From Desulfobacteraceae bacterium (GTDB lineage Bacteria; Desulfobacterota; Desulfobacteria; Desulfobacterales; DAOWNP01): 6,170 bases of DNA. The notes below the pieces were generated by a model. The model saw only the letters and a list, made by a program, of their open reading frames with translations. It was not told the DNA's origin and made no database searches. Numbering within the stretch: position 1 is the first letter of the stretch; each line of letters begins with the position of its first letter. Position numbers and translations under genes: made by a program. The stretch spans positions 1 through 6,170 of the forward strand of contig DAOWNP010000152.1 of assembly GCA_030642545.1 (NCBI GenBank), given 5' to 3'. Below, one piece after another: positions 1-5,896 of this stretch.

Positions 1-1
1 T

Positions 2-568
2 CCTGTACTGATAAAAACTCTTGATGATTTCGGACCCATTCCTAACGTTATAGAAGACGGAAATACATTTGATGACAATGCATATAAAAAAGCATCTTTT
101 ACAGCAAGTGTTCTGGGATATCCGGCTCTTGCTGATGATTCTGGGCTTGCTGTAGAAGCATTAAATGATGCTCCGGGGATTTTTTCTGCACGTTATGCAG
201 GGGAAAATAAAACAGACGAGCAGCATTACCAAAAGCTTCTTCATGAGATGAATGATAAAACAAACAAAAATGCAGCCTTTAAATGTGTTGTTTCAATAGC
301 TGTACCTACAGGTGCTGCTTTAACCTATGAAGGTGAATGCAAAGGAATAATTACAGACAAACCTTTAGGGGAAAATGGTTTTGGATATGACCCTGTTTTT
401 TATTATCCTGCACTTAACAAAACCTTCGCACAATTAACCTTAGAAGAAAAAAACAAGGTAAGTCACAGGGGCAAAGCCCTAATGGAAATTGCCGGTGAAT
501 TTGATAAAGTACTTATCTGGATTAATCAAAACATGCCTGTTCTTGAAAAATTTAATTGTGAAGAATAA
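2..568 (+). CDS. rdgB: RdgB/HAM1-family XTP/dITP diphosphatase, 5' end outside the window
   Basis: This enzyme hydrolyses non-canonical purine nucleoside triphosphates (XTP, dITP, ITP) to the monophosphate and pyrophosphate, keeping deaminated bases out of DNA and RNA; it is cytosolic. Visible in 188 codons (numbered from the first in-frame codon): EDGNTFDDNA at 18-27, ADDSGL at 44-49 followed by APGIFSARYAG at 57-67, GFGYDPVF at 126-133 and SHRGKAL at 154-160, all hallmarks of the family in the usual order. Full-length homologues are about 195-205 residues, so roughly the first 20-25 codons, including the N-terminal nucleotide-binding segment, lie upstream. The internal ATG at 248 is not the start, because the conserved ADDSGL motif precedes it. 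The stop is four bases before the next gene, which suggests co-transcription. Nothing looks damaged. The family assignment is very secure. Confidence 0.96.
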   Translation, partial: PVLIKTLDDFGPIPNVIEDGNTFDDNAYKKASFTASVLGYPALADDSGLAVEALNDAPGIFSARYAGENKTDEQHYQKLLHEMNDKTNKNAAFKCVVSIAVPTGAALTYEGECKGIITDKPLGENGFGYDPVFYYPALNKTFAQLTLEEKNKVSHRGKALMEIAGEFDKVLIWINQNMPVLEKFNCEE

Positions 569-572
569 AAAT

Positions 573-1142
573 ATGCTGAAAGATTTAGTTTTAAAAAACA
601 GAAGTTGTAGAAGGTTTTATCAAAACCATAAAATAGATGATGAAATTCTGATCAATCTTGTTGAGCTTGCAAGAATATGTCCTTCTGCTGCTAATCTTCA
701 GCCTTTAAAATATTATATATCCAACAAAAGTGAAACAAACAAAAAAATATTTTCAACTCTTTCATGGGCTGCTTACTTAAAAGATTGGTCAGGACCATGT
801 GAGGAGGAGAGACCAGCATCATATATTATTATTTTAAAAGATACAAAAATCTCTGATAATTGTGATTGTGATTTAGGTATTTGTGCTCAAACAATTTTAC
901 TTGGTGCCAGAGAAAAAGGGCTTGGAGGCTGTATGATAGCTGCTGTTTCCAAAAATAAACTAAAAGAGAGCCTCAATATAGCTGATCATCTTAAAATACT
1001 TCTAATTATTGCCATTGGGAAACCAAAAGAAAATATTATTCTTGAAACAGTTGGTTTGAATAATAGTATCAAATACTGGCGTGATACTAATAGCATTCAC
1101 CATGTACCTAAAAGAAATCTTAAAGATATTATCATAAAATAA
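573..1142 (+). CDS. Nitroreductase-family FMN-dependent oxidoreductase
   Basis: A 189-residue protein of the nitroreductase fold, a family of usually homodimeric FMN enzymes that reduce nitro compounds, quinones, flavins or other acceptors with NAD(P)H. The sequence shows RSCRRF at 10-15 (phosphate-binding arginines), PSAANLQP at 37-44, DLGICAQTILLGAREKGLGG at 100-119, IAIGKPKE at 147-154 and a C-terminal HHVPKR at 176-181. This pattern and length fit the shorter anaerobe-type nitroreductases. The frame is open upstream to 489, but those codons overlap rdgB, and the ATG at 573 places the RSCRRF motif at the usual distance from the N-terminus, so I use 573. Only a weak purine stretch (GAAGAA) precedes it. 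The substrate cannot be read from the sequence. Cys76, Cys97, Cys99, Cys104 and Cys120 are noticeable, but they do not form a ferredoxin-type cluster. Confidence 0.88.
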   Translation: MLKDLVLKNRSCRRFYQNHKIDDEILINLVELARICPSAANLQPLKYYISNKSETNKKIFSTLSWAAYLKDWSGPCEEERPASYIIILKDTKISDNCDCDLGICAQTILLGAREKGLGGCMIAAVSKNKLKESLNIADHLKILLIIAIGKPKENIILETVGLNNSIKYWRDTNSIHHVPKRNLKDIIIK

Positions 1143-1291
1143 TAAACCATATTAAAAGCTGTTTTTTTCTGCCTTAAAATTAAAATTGAACAAATCAGTT
1201 TTTTGTGCGACAACCTGTCAACAGGTAAATAAGATTCTCTTCAAAAACTAAATACAACGTGTTATAAATTTTCCAAAAAACAATAAACCAT
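1143..1291 (+). promoter_or_regulatory. Intergenic region before ampG, probable promoter/operator region
   Basis: This is the only sizeable gap in the plus-strand block, so the ampG-DUF6178 transcript probably starts here. A loose promoter can be drawn, with TTGTGC at 1203-1208 and TAAATA at 1226-1231 (17-base spacer), but the match at the -10 is poor. A palindrome lies between and over these elements (separate entry). No convincing rho-independent terminator for the nitroreductase gene is visible; AAAGCTGTTTTTTT at 1155-1168 has a T-run but no real stem. Confidence 0.35.
1213..1226. repeat. Short palindrome ACCTGT-CA-ACAGGT, possible operator
   Basis: There are two perfect 6-base arms around a 2-base centre, 66 bases before the ampG start codon. 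The compact dyad with little spacer looks like a dimeric repressor site rather than a terminator, as no T-run follows. It overlaps the only promoter-like hexamers in the gap. That it is an operator is inference; no regulator gene is present in the window. Confidence 0.4.
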
Positions 1292-2542
1292 ATGAAATAC
1301 TCTTTTAAATCAAGTTCTAAACGCTTTTCCACAGCAGGAAAATTAACAGTCTCTTTTTTTATGGGATTTTCCTGTGGTTTGCCACTGCTTTTAACTTTAT
1401 CTGTTTTACAGGCATGGATGAAAGATGAAGGAGTTGACCTTACCGTTATAGGTATGATGTCTCTTGTTGGACTTCCTTATACCATTAAATTTTTATGGGC
1501 TCCTTTTTTAGACAGATTTATTCCACCTTTTTTAGGCAGAAGAAGAGGCTGGCTGCTCATTGCCCAGATTGCATTAATGTTATCTATTGCAGGACTCGGA
1601 CTTACAAGCCCTGGAAAATCCCCATGGATGGTAGCTTTTGTTGCATTTTTGGTTACTTTTTTCAGTGCTTCACAGGATATTGTAGTAGATGCTTACAGAA
1701 GAGAAGATTTATCAGACAAAGAACTCGGATTTGGTTCTTCACTATATGTAAATGGCTACAGGGTTGGTATGTTACTTGCGTCCGGCGGAGGGTTGATTCT
1801 TGCAGATCAGATATCTTTTTCTTTTATATATCTTCTTTTTTCAGGAGTCATGCTTATTGGGGTTGTAACCACACTTGTTGCACCAGAACCAAAAATGGAG
1901 CAGGGAACTCCTAAAACCATAAAAGATGCTGTAATAGACCCTTTAAAAGAGTATTTTACCAGAAAAAATGCGGTTCTTATTCTTGCCTTTATTCTCCTTT
2001 ATAAAATAGGTGATACCATGGCAAGCAATCTAACCATACCTTTTTATCTTGATATCGGATTTTCTAAAACTGAAATAGGTACTGTTGTTAAACTATTCGG
2101 CTTTTGGGCAACAATTGCAGGAAGCCTTATAGGTGGAGCTTTAATGCTTAAAATAGAGATTAAAAAAAGTCTGTTTTTTTTTGGAATTCTTCAGGCTGTT
2201 TCAACAGCAGGCTTTGCAGTCTTATATTATATAGGCCACAGTATTATAGGATTATCTGCTGTGGTTGCCTTTGAAAATTTAACAGCCGGCATGGGAACAT
2301 CAGCATATGCTGCCTATATGGCAAGCATTACAAACAAACAATTTACAGCTACTCAATATGCTCTTTTAAGCAGTCTTATGGGTATCCCACGAGTAATAAT
2401 ATCTGCTCCCACCGGTTTTATTGCAAAGAACATAGGCTGGAGTAGTTTTTTTATTTTATGTACTTTAATTGCAATTCCAGGATTAATTCTTCTATATAAA
2501 ATTATACCTGAAAAACAAACAAAAAGAACACAGGCAAAATAG
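1292..2542 (+). CDS. ampG: AmpG-family muropeptide permease (MFS transporter)
   Basis: A 416-residue polytopic inner-membrane protein of the major facilitator superfamily. AmpG proteins import GlcNAc-anhydroMurNAc and its peptides from the periplasm for peptidoglycan recycling. Family signatures are GFSCGLPLLL at 25-34, KFLWAPFLDR at 66-75, GRRRGW at 82-87, SASQDIVVDAYR at 125-136, YKIGD at 237-241, NLTAGMGTSAYAAYM at 329-343 and FTATQYALLSSL at 351-362. Hydrophobic stretches are consistent with about 12 membrane helices, split by a charged central loop at about 198-225. The length suits the 12-helix AmpG type rather than the longer E. coli form. The tail from 405 is basic and short. The chosen ATG has no Shine-Dalgarno sequence (AACAATAAACCAT precedes it), but it gives the usual short N-terminus before helix 1. 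The next gene starts two bases after the stop, so they share a transcript. No ampC-type beta-lactamase or ampR lies nearby, so a recycling role is more likely than a resistance role. Confidence 0.93.
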   Translation: MKYSFKSSSKRFSTAGKLTVSFFMGFSCGLPLLLTLSVLQAWMKDEGVDLTVIGMMSLVGLPYTIKFLWAPFLDRFIPPFLGRRRGWLLIAQIALMLSIAGLGLTSPGKSPWMVAFVAFLVTFFSASQDIVVDAYRREDLSDKELGFGSSLYVNGYRVGMLLASGGGLILADQISFSFIYLLFSGVMLIGVVTTLVAPEPKMEQGTPKTIKDAVIDPLKEYFTRKNAVLILAFILLYKIGDTMASNLTIPFYLDIGFSKTEIGTVVKLFGFWATIAGSLIGGALMLKIEIKKSLFFFGILQAVSTAGFAVLYYIGHSIIGLSAVVAFENLTAGMGTSAYAAYMASITNKQFTATQYALLSSLMGIPRVIISAPTGFIAKNIGWSSFFILCTLIAIPGLILLYKIIPEKQTKRTQAK

Positions 2543-2544
2543 CA

Positions 2545-4281
2545 ATGAAAAATAACAATATTACACAGATAGAAACAGATCTGCATCAGCAAAGACTTTT
2601 AAAACTTTATGAGACAAGAAAGCATATATTAACTCTTCAGGCAGAAAAAGCCTTAGATGTCATTTTTGAAGAAAAACATCCTGCTGCTTTAATACACAGC
2701 TTTCCAGAAGAAGAATTCTACTATTTAATTCATCATATAGGACTTGATGACTCTCTTGAATTGCTCTCACTTGCATCTTTTAAACAGTGGGAATATATTT
2801 TAGATATAGATGTATGGGAAAAAGACAAAATAGATATACCAATGCTTTTAAAATGGTTTGATTTTCTTCTTATAGCAGATCCAAAACGACTAATAAAATG
2901 GTTATATAAAGAAAAAACTGAATTTTTAGAATACTTTCTTCTTAAAAATATAGATGTCATCATAAGAGAACATGATCAGGATCCATCTGAAATAGGAGAG
3001 GATTACACAACCTTTGATGATGTATATTATTTCAAAATTATAAAATGCAATACTCAAAATATTCTCCCTGATGAAAATGCTCAGGAAGCTATTATAAACA
3101 AACTGTTAAAACATATTATTTCAGAAGATATTATAGTCTACCAGAATTTATTACATGAATTTCAAACAATCATATGTGCTGAATCAGAAGAAGAGATGTA
3201 CCGTTTAAGAAACGTAAGGCTTGCTGAAAAAGGTTTTACACCTTATGAAGATTCTCTTAGAATATATCAGCCTGTAACTGATATGGAAATAAAAAATCTA
3301 CAAAAAAAACATTTTATAAAAGATATGGATACACTATTTTCGCCTCTTATTTATCCTATGCAGTTGTCACAAGATAATAATATTTTTATCAAAACCTTAA
3401 AAAAAATCCAAAACAAATCCATACATTTCCAATTACAGTCAGAATTTGCAAATCTTTGCAATATGATAATTTCAGCAGATAAAATTAAAATAAGAAGCAA
3501 AAAAGAACTCCAGTTTGTAGTAAAAAAAGCAAGTGGCTATTTAAGTACTGGTATTGAATCTTTTCTATCATTAAATCAAGATAACAAAAAAGACCCCTGT
3601 AGATTAATACAAAGCTATCCTCTTGAAACGATATTTAGAATGGGCTATGGCAATGCAGTAAAGCTTAAATGGAAAGTTCAAAAATGGATCAAAGACAGCT
3701 GGTTTTCACTTGCAAAACAGACCCTTAGTTTCTGGGATGAATCTTTTATGGGAGTATTAGGCGGGCTTTTAATAAAAAAACCTCTATTTTTTGATAATTA
3801 CAAAACAGGTACAATTTATCGTGAATTTAGATCTTCTGCTGATATATTAGAAACTCAAAAAATAGTTGATGAAGTTATACTTTTTGACAACCTGCTTTCT
3901 TTAATAAATATAGATATAAAAAATTTGCCAAAAAAAACCCTTACATATAAAAATCTCATTCTTACCATGTGGGCAAGAGATTCTCTAAATATTTCAAAAG
4001 AGATTAAACCTATACCAAAAGAGAGTTTTACACAGTTTTTTGTAAAATTATGGATAGATGACAATTTGGTAAAAAAGATAAATCCTGCTATGAAAACATC
4101 TTTTCTTTACTGGATAATCAAAGAGACAGGATTAAAAGAATATGAAATCACCACAGCTTTTAGTCAGGCATTTGAATCTCTTTTTTCTGAAATTGAAGCA
4201 GAATACAAAGATGTTTCCACACAAAATATCAAAAGCAAATATTTCCAGCTTTTTTTAATTGATGATGCTGCTGATGTATAG
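2545..4281 (+). CDS. DUF6178-family protein of unknown function
   Basis: A 578-residue, predominantly helical, soluble-looking protein with no signal peptide or membrane helix. I recognise it from memory as DUF6178, a family I know only from Desulfobacterota; no function is established. Segments that look conserved: HPAALIHSFPEEEFYYLIH at 45-63, SFKQWEYILDIDVWEKDKI at 78-96, MLLKWFDFLLIADPKRLIKW at 100-119, YRLRNVRLAEKGFTPYEDSL at 219-238 with IYQP at 240-243, LETIFRMGYGNAVKLKWK at 360-377 and FWDESFMGVLGGLL at 396-409. The acidic motif after RNVRLAEKGF and the many leucine-rich helices suggest a repeat-like helical scaffold, but I see no catalytic motif. It follows ampG by two bases, with only AGG (2532-2534) as a weak ribosome site, so it may be translationally coupled to the permease gene. 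Reading-frame integrity over 1.7 kb shows it is intact. Family name likely; role unknown. Confidence 0.82.
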   Translation: MKNNNITQIETDLHQQRLLKLYETRKHILTLQAEKALDVIFEEKHPAALIHSFPEEEFYYLIHHIGLDDSLELLSLASFKQWEYILDIDVWEKDKIDIPMLLKWFDFLLIADPKRLIKWLYKEKTEFLEYFLLKNIDVIIREHDQDPSEIGEDYTTFDDVYYFKIIKCNTQNILPDENAQEAIINKLLKHIISEDIIVYQNLLHEFQTIICAESEEEMYRLRNVRLAEKGFTPYEDSLRIYQPVTDMEIKNLQKKHFIKDMDTLFSPLIYPMQLSQDNNIFIKTLKKIQNKSIHFQLQSEFANLCNMIISADKIKIRSKKELQFVVKKASGYLSTGIESFLSLNQDNKKDPCRLIQSYPLETIFRMGYGNAVKLKWKVQKWIKDSWFSLAKQTLSFWDESFMGVLGGLLIKKPLFFDNYKTGTIYREFRSSADILETQKIVDEVILFDNLLSLINIDIKNLPKKTLTYKNLILTMWARDSLNISKEIKPIPKESFTQFFVKLWIDDNLVKKINPAMKTSFLYWIIKETGLKEYEITTAFSQAFESLFSEIEAEYKDVSTQNIKSKYFQLFLIDDAADV

Positions 4282-4373
4282 ATTGCAATACCCTATCATC
4301 AGAGTATAAAGCTGTTTTTATGTAACAAAATGCTTAACACAAGTGTCAAGAACAGACTTGACCCCTAATTATC
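4282..4373. other. Convergent intergenic gap between the DUF6178 and Rpn-like genes
   Basis: These 92 bases separate two converging genes. They contain AAAGCTGTTTTT at 4308-4319, a short dyad ACAC-AA-GTGT at 4337-4346 and copy 1 of the 26-bp repeat. The GTCAAG/CTTGAC hairpin in that repeat might slow polymerase arriving from either side, but there is no T-run after it on either strand, so I do not call a terminator. Confidence 0.5.
4346..4371. repeat. 26-bp dispersed direct repeat, copy 1
   Basis: Begins TCAAGAACAGACTTGA and continues CCCCTAATTA; identical over all 26 bases to 5675-5700. With the preceding G it forms a hairpin: GTCAAG (4345-4350), loop AACAGA, CTTGAC (4357-4362). Read on the minus strand it is a GGGGTCAAG...CTTGAC sequence. 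From memory, similar GGGGTCA(A/G)GTCT...TTGAC sequences recur at gene ends in several proteobacterial genomes and around REP-type tyrosine transposases. That link is not testable here. It lies two bases past the stop of the Rpn-like gene. Confidence 0.85.
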
Positions 4374-5318
4374 TTATTCCAATTCACTACAAGGTATTTC
4401 CTGAATTATCTTCCTGAACCCATCAATATCTTTACTCAAAATAGCAGATCTATGAAGTTTTTTCAGTAACACCCTGTTGTTTAGGGCATTTATTTTTTTA
4501 TGTACATCTCCAGGAACATTACTGCTGAATTTGATATCAAGAACTTCTAAGACCATCTCTCTTGCATCAGACAGCATCCCCTCAAGCCTTCCTTCAAGTT
4601 TCCCTTTTTTATGTATATCTTCCTTTACCAATAAAAACTGTTTATAATCTTCGGGATAATTATCTCTGAGAAACATTTCTTTTGTATATGCCATGTCGAT
4701 TCCCTCCAATGAATAATATTTAAACATTTTTTCCAAATATGAACTGACATGTTTTAACAACCATCCATCTGTTTTAAGTCTATTCAAACTTTTGTTTATT
4801 TGATCTTTGTTGTTTGAAAAAAGACCAAGTATCGGATGATCAAACAAATTGGTTATTATAAAGCGAACAGGGGTAAATACATTTAAATCATATACCCTGT
4901 TTTCTATAATACAATTCAACAAATCCTTTCCCTGAAACCGATTGAACAAGTTTCGTGGAAAATGATGCGTTACTGCATAAAGGTTTATCTTTCCCTGTGT
5001 TTTAATCCCCTTCATTTTTTTATAGTTTGTAAAATGACCGTAAAATTCTTCTATTGCAGCCATATTAAAAACTTCATTAAAGGACTTAAATGAAATCAGA
5101 TTATGATCATTCAGGTTTTCAAATCCTTGATAATAATCAGGATCAACTCCATCAAAACATAAAGGCATATTTTTTGTTATAACTGTCATATCAAGCCTTT
5201 GCACTTTAAATGACAGATCCATTTCAACAGTTACATCACAGCCTAACCTTTCAAACAGTGGAGATACCATCAACCCCCAGAGCCTATGCCAGTCTGTTTT
5301 GTCAGGTTTCTGATTCAT
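4374..5318 (-). CDS. Rpn/PD-(D/E)XK-like nuclease-fold protein, possibly catalytically altered
   Basis: A 314-residue protein resembling Rpn (recombination-promoting nuclease, YhgA-like, 'putative transposase') proteins and the DUF4351-tailed group. The N-terminal third looks like a PD-(D/E)XK core: RLDM at 41-44 supplies the aspartate, HNLISFKS at 72-79 sits where E-x-K is expected, then an alpha region (EEFYGHFTNYKK, 90-101). In place of the usual glutamate there is Ser76, while Lys78 is kept. I recall related proteins with a similar LxTFKS motif, so this may be a subfamily trait rather than decay. The C-terminus has the typical charged linker KGKLEGRLEGML (238-249) and a helical tail (AREMVLEVLDIKF, 252-264). 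The start is well supported: AAGGGA lies six bases before the ATG on the coding strand. It converges on the DUF6178 gene and is probably a monocistronic accessory gene. The fold assignment is moderately sure; activity is unknown. Confidence 0.7.
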   Translation of the reverse strand: MNQKPDKTDWHRLWGLMVSPLFERLGCDVTVEMDLSFKVQRLDMTVITKNMPLCFDGVDPDYYQGFENLNDHNLISFKSFNEVFNMAAIEEFYGHFTNYKKMKGIKTQGKINLYAVTHHFPRNLFNRFQGKDLLNCIIENRVYDLNVFTPVRFIITNLFDHPILGLFSNNKDQINKSLNRLKTDGWLLKHVSSYLEKMFKYYSLEGIDMAYTKEMFLRDNYPEDYKQFLLVKEDIHKKGKLEGRLEGMLSDAREMVLEVLDIKFSSNVPGDVHKKINALNNRVLLKKLHRSAILSKDIDGFRKIIQEIPCSELE

Positions 5319-5324
5319 TCATAT

Positions 5325-5330
5325 TCCCTT
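5325..5330 (-). promoter_or_regulatory. Ribosome binding site AAGGGA fixing the Rpn-like start
   Basis: The coding strand reads AAGGGA, then six bases, then ATG AAT CAG. Another ATG four bases upstream is in a different frame and too close to this site, so 5318 is the preferred start. Confidence 0.7.
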
Positions 5331-5339
5331 CAGAATTTT

Positions 5340-5375
5340 TATCTCTATATCTTTATAATTAGTTAAGTAGAGATA
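5340..5375. repeat. 8-bp inverted repeat in the leader of the Rpn-like gene
   Basis: TATCTCTA at 5340-5347 pairs perfectly with TAGAGATA at 5368-5375 across a 20-base AT-rich loop. It ends nine bases upstream of the ribosome site of the minus-strand gene. It could be an operator or an mRNA leader hairpin. An alternative pairing (ATATCT 5347-5352 with AGATAT 5371-5376) uses the same right arm. Confidence 0.45.
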
Positions 5376-5674
5376 TTTTTTTGTATCATTTTTTTGTTTA
5401 AAATCCAAGATCTTCTTTATAAATTTACGTAATTCTCACACCTTACCCATCATCCTGCAAAAACAATAATCCAAAAAGTATTATAAATAAGCTAAATCCT
5501 TTTCAGAGTTTTTTGATAAAATATAAAACAAAAATCTGCTTTTCAAAGTTAGAAAAAATGCATGATTCTTTCATAGGATTGTTAATTCATAAAATTGAAT
5601 TTGGTTTCAGTAGTGCCCTGTTAGAATTTTGAATGAGGGAAGTTTATTTATTTTTGTAGCATATCGAATAAATC

Positions 5675-5700
5675 TCAAGAACAGACTTGACCCCTAATTA
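5675..5700. repeat. 26-bp dispersed direct repeat, copy 2, overlapping the hicB 3' end
   Basis: Identical over 26 bases to 4346-4371 and in the same orientation. The hairpin here has only 5-bp arms (TCAAG 5675-5679, CTTGA 5686-5690), because the base before it is C rather than G. On the minus strand it encodes the final residues and the TGA stop of hicB. Confidence 0.85.
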
Positions 5701-5896
5701 ATTTCCCTTTAGCTTTTGGAATCTCACGACCTAAGTCTTTTGCAGTTTCAATCCATTCGTTAATTATGATTTCTGCATTTGACACAGCTTCTTGATAACT
5801 ATGACCATCGGCCATACATCCAGGAAGTTCTGGAATTTCGACAACAAATAATTTATCCTCCTCACTCCAATAAATAATCATTTCATATTTATTCAT
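5675..5896 (-). CDS. hicB: HicB-family antitoxin, C-terminus formed by a repeat
   Basis: A small protein (73 residues from this start) that should bind and neutralise the HicA toxin encoded just upstream. It shows the HicB partial RNase H-like fold: YEMIIYWSEEDKLFVVEIP, then ELPGCMADGHSYQEAVSNAE, then a helix ending WIETAKDLGREIPKAKG. It is the short HicB type with no room for a C-terminal ribbon-helix-helix or HTH DNA-binding domain. Two ATGs stand in tandem (5899 and 5896). GGAG lies only three bases before the first and six before the second, so I choose 5896; starting at 5899 adds one methionine. The start overlaps the end of hicA by eight bases, which implies translational coupling. The last seven residues (IRGQVCS follows L) and the stop come from the 26-bp repeat and do not look like family sequence, but the conserved fold is complete, so it is probably functional. 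Confidence 0.88.
   Translation of the reverse strand: MNKYEMIIYWSEEDKLFVVEIPELPGCMADGHSYQEAVSNAEIIINEWIETAKDLGREIPKAKGKLIRGQVCS

Larger units (their letters stand above)
1141..1293 (+). repeat. 12-bp direct repeat AATAAACCATAT framing the intergenic gap
   Basis: AATAAACCATAT occurs at 1141-1152 (overlapping the nitroreductase stop) and again at 1282-1293 (running into the ampG start codon). The two copies exactly bracket 129 bases of non-coding DNA. The repeat is seen directly. Whether it is a target duplication, a slipped duplication or chance in AT-rich DNA cannot be decided here, and no clear terminal inverted repeats lie just inside it. Confidence 0.5.
5319..5674. other. Non-coding stretch between hicB and the Rpn-like gene
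   Basis: About 350 bases of very AT-rich sequence with no convincing gene. It holds the 8-bp inverted repeat at 5340-5375, a second small dyad (AATTCA 5584-5589 with TGAATT 5596-5601) and an isolated GC-richer motif, TTTCAGTAGTGCCC (5605-5618). The promoter of the Rpn-like gene should lie here, but no good -35/-10 pair stands out. A 38-codon open stretch on the minus strand that ends at the Rpn-like start has no usable start codon, so I do not call it a gene. Confidence 0.6.

Noticed and set aside
489..572. Longer nitroreductase start at 489
   Set aside because: It would overlap rdgB by 80 bases and add 28 residues with no family counterpart; 573 places the RSCRRF motif correctly.
1495..1914. 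Open frame of 139 codons inside ampG in another plus-strand frame
   Set aside because: It lies within a well-conserved transporter gene, and its cysteine-, phenylalanine- and arginine-rich translation resembles no protein family.
2353..2592. Minus-strand open frame of 79 codons across the ampG-DUF6178 junction, and others at 2733-2963 and 3855-4064
   Set aside because: Each lies antisense to convincing coding sequence, and none has a recognisable product.
4308..4319. AAAGCTGTTTTT shared with 1155-1166, both just after a gene end, as possible terminators
   Set aside because: There is no stable GC stem before the T-run; A- and T-rich 12-mers downstream of genes can match by chance.
4345..4362. 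Hairpin GTCAAG-AACAGA-CTTGAC as a bidirectional terminator between converging genes
   Set aside because: The stem is only six pairs and lacks a T-run on either strand; it is better explained as part of the dispersed repeat.
5319..5440. A 38-codon open stretch on the minus strand (beginning ELRKFIKK) that ends in a TGA overlapping the Rpn-like leader
   Set aside because: It has no ATG or GTG start and no ribosome site, and its lysine-rich composition is what AT-rich non-coding DNA gives; a run of this length is not rare.
5605..5618. TTTCAGTAGTGCCC, which on the other strand (GGGCACTACTGAAA) loosely recalls the ends of IS6-like elements
   Set aside because: The match is partial, and no second end, target duplication or transposase fragment is visible.
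4346..5700. Two repeat copies as a CRISPR-like array
   Set aside because: There are only two copies, 1.3 kb apart with a gene between them, and no regular spacers or cas genes.
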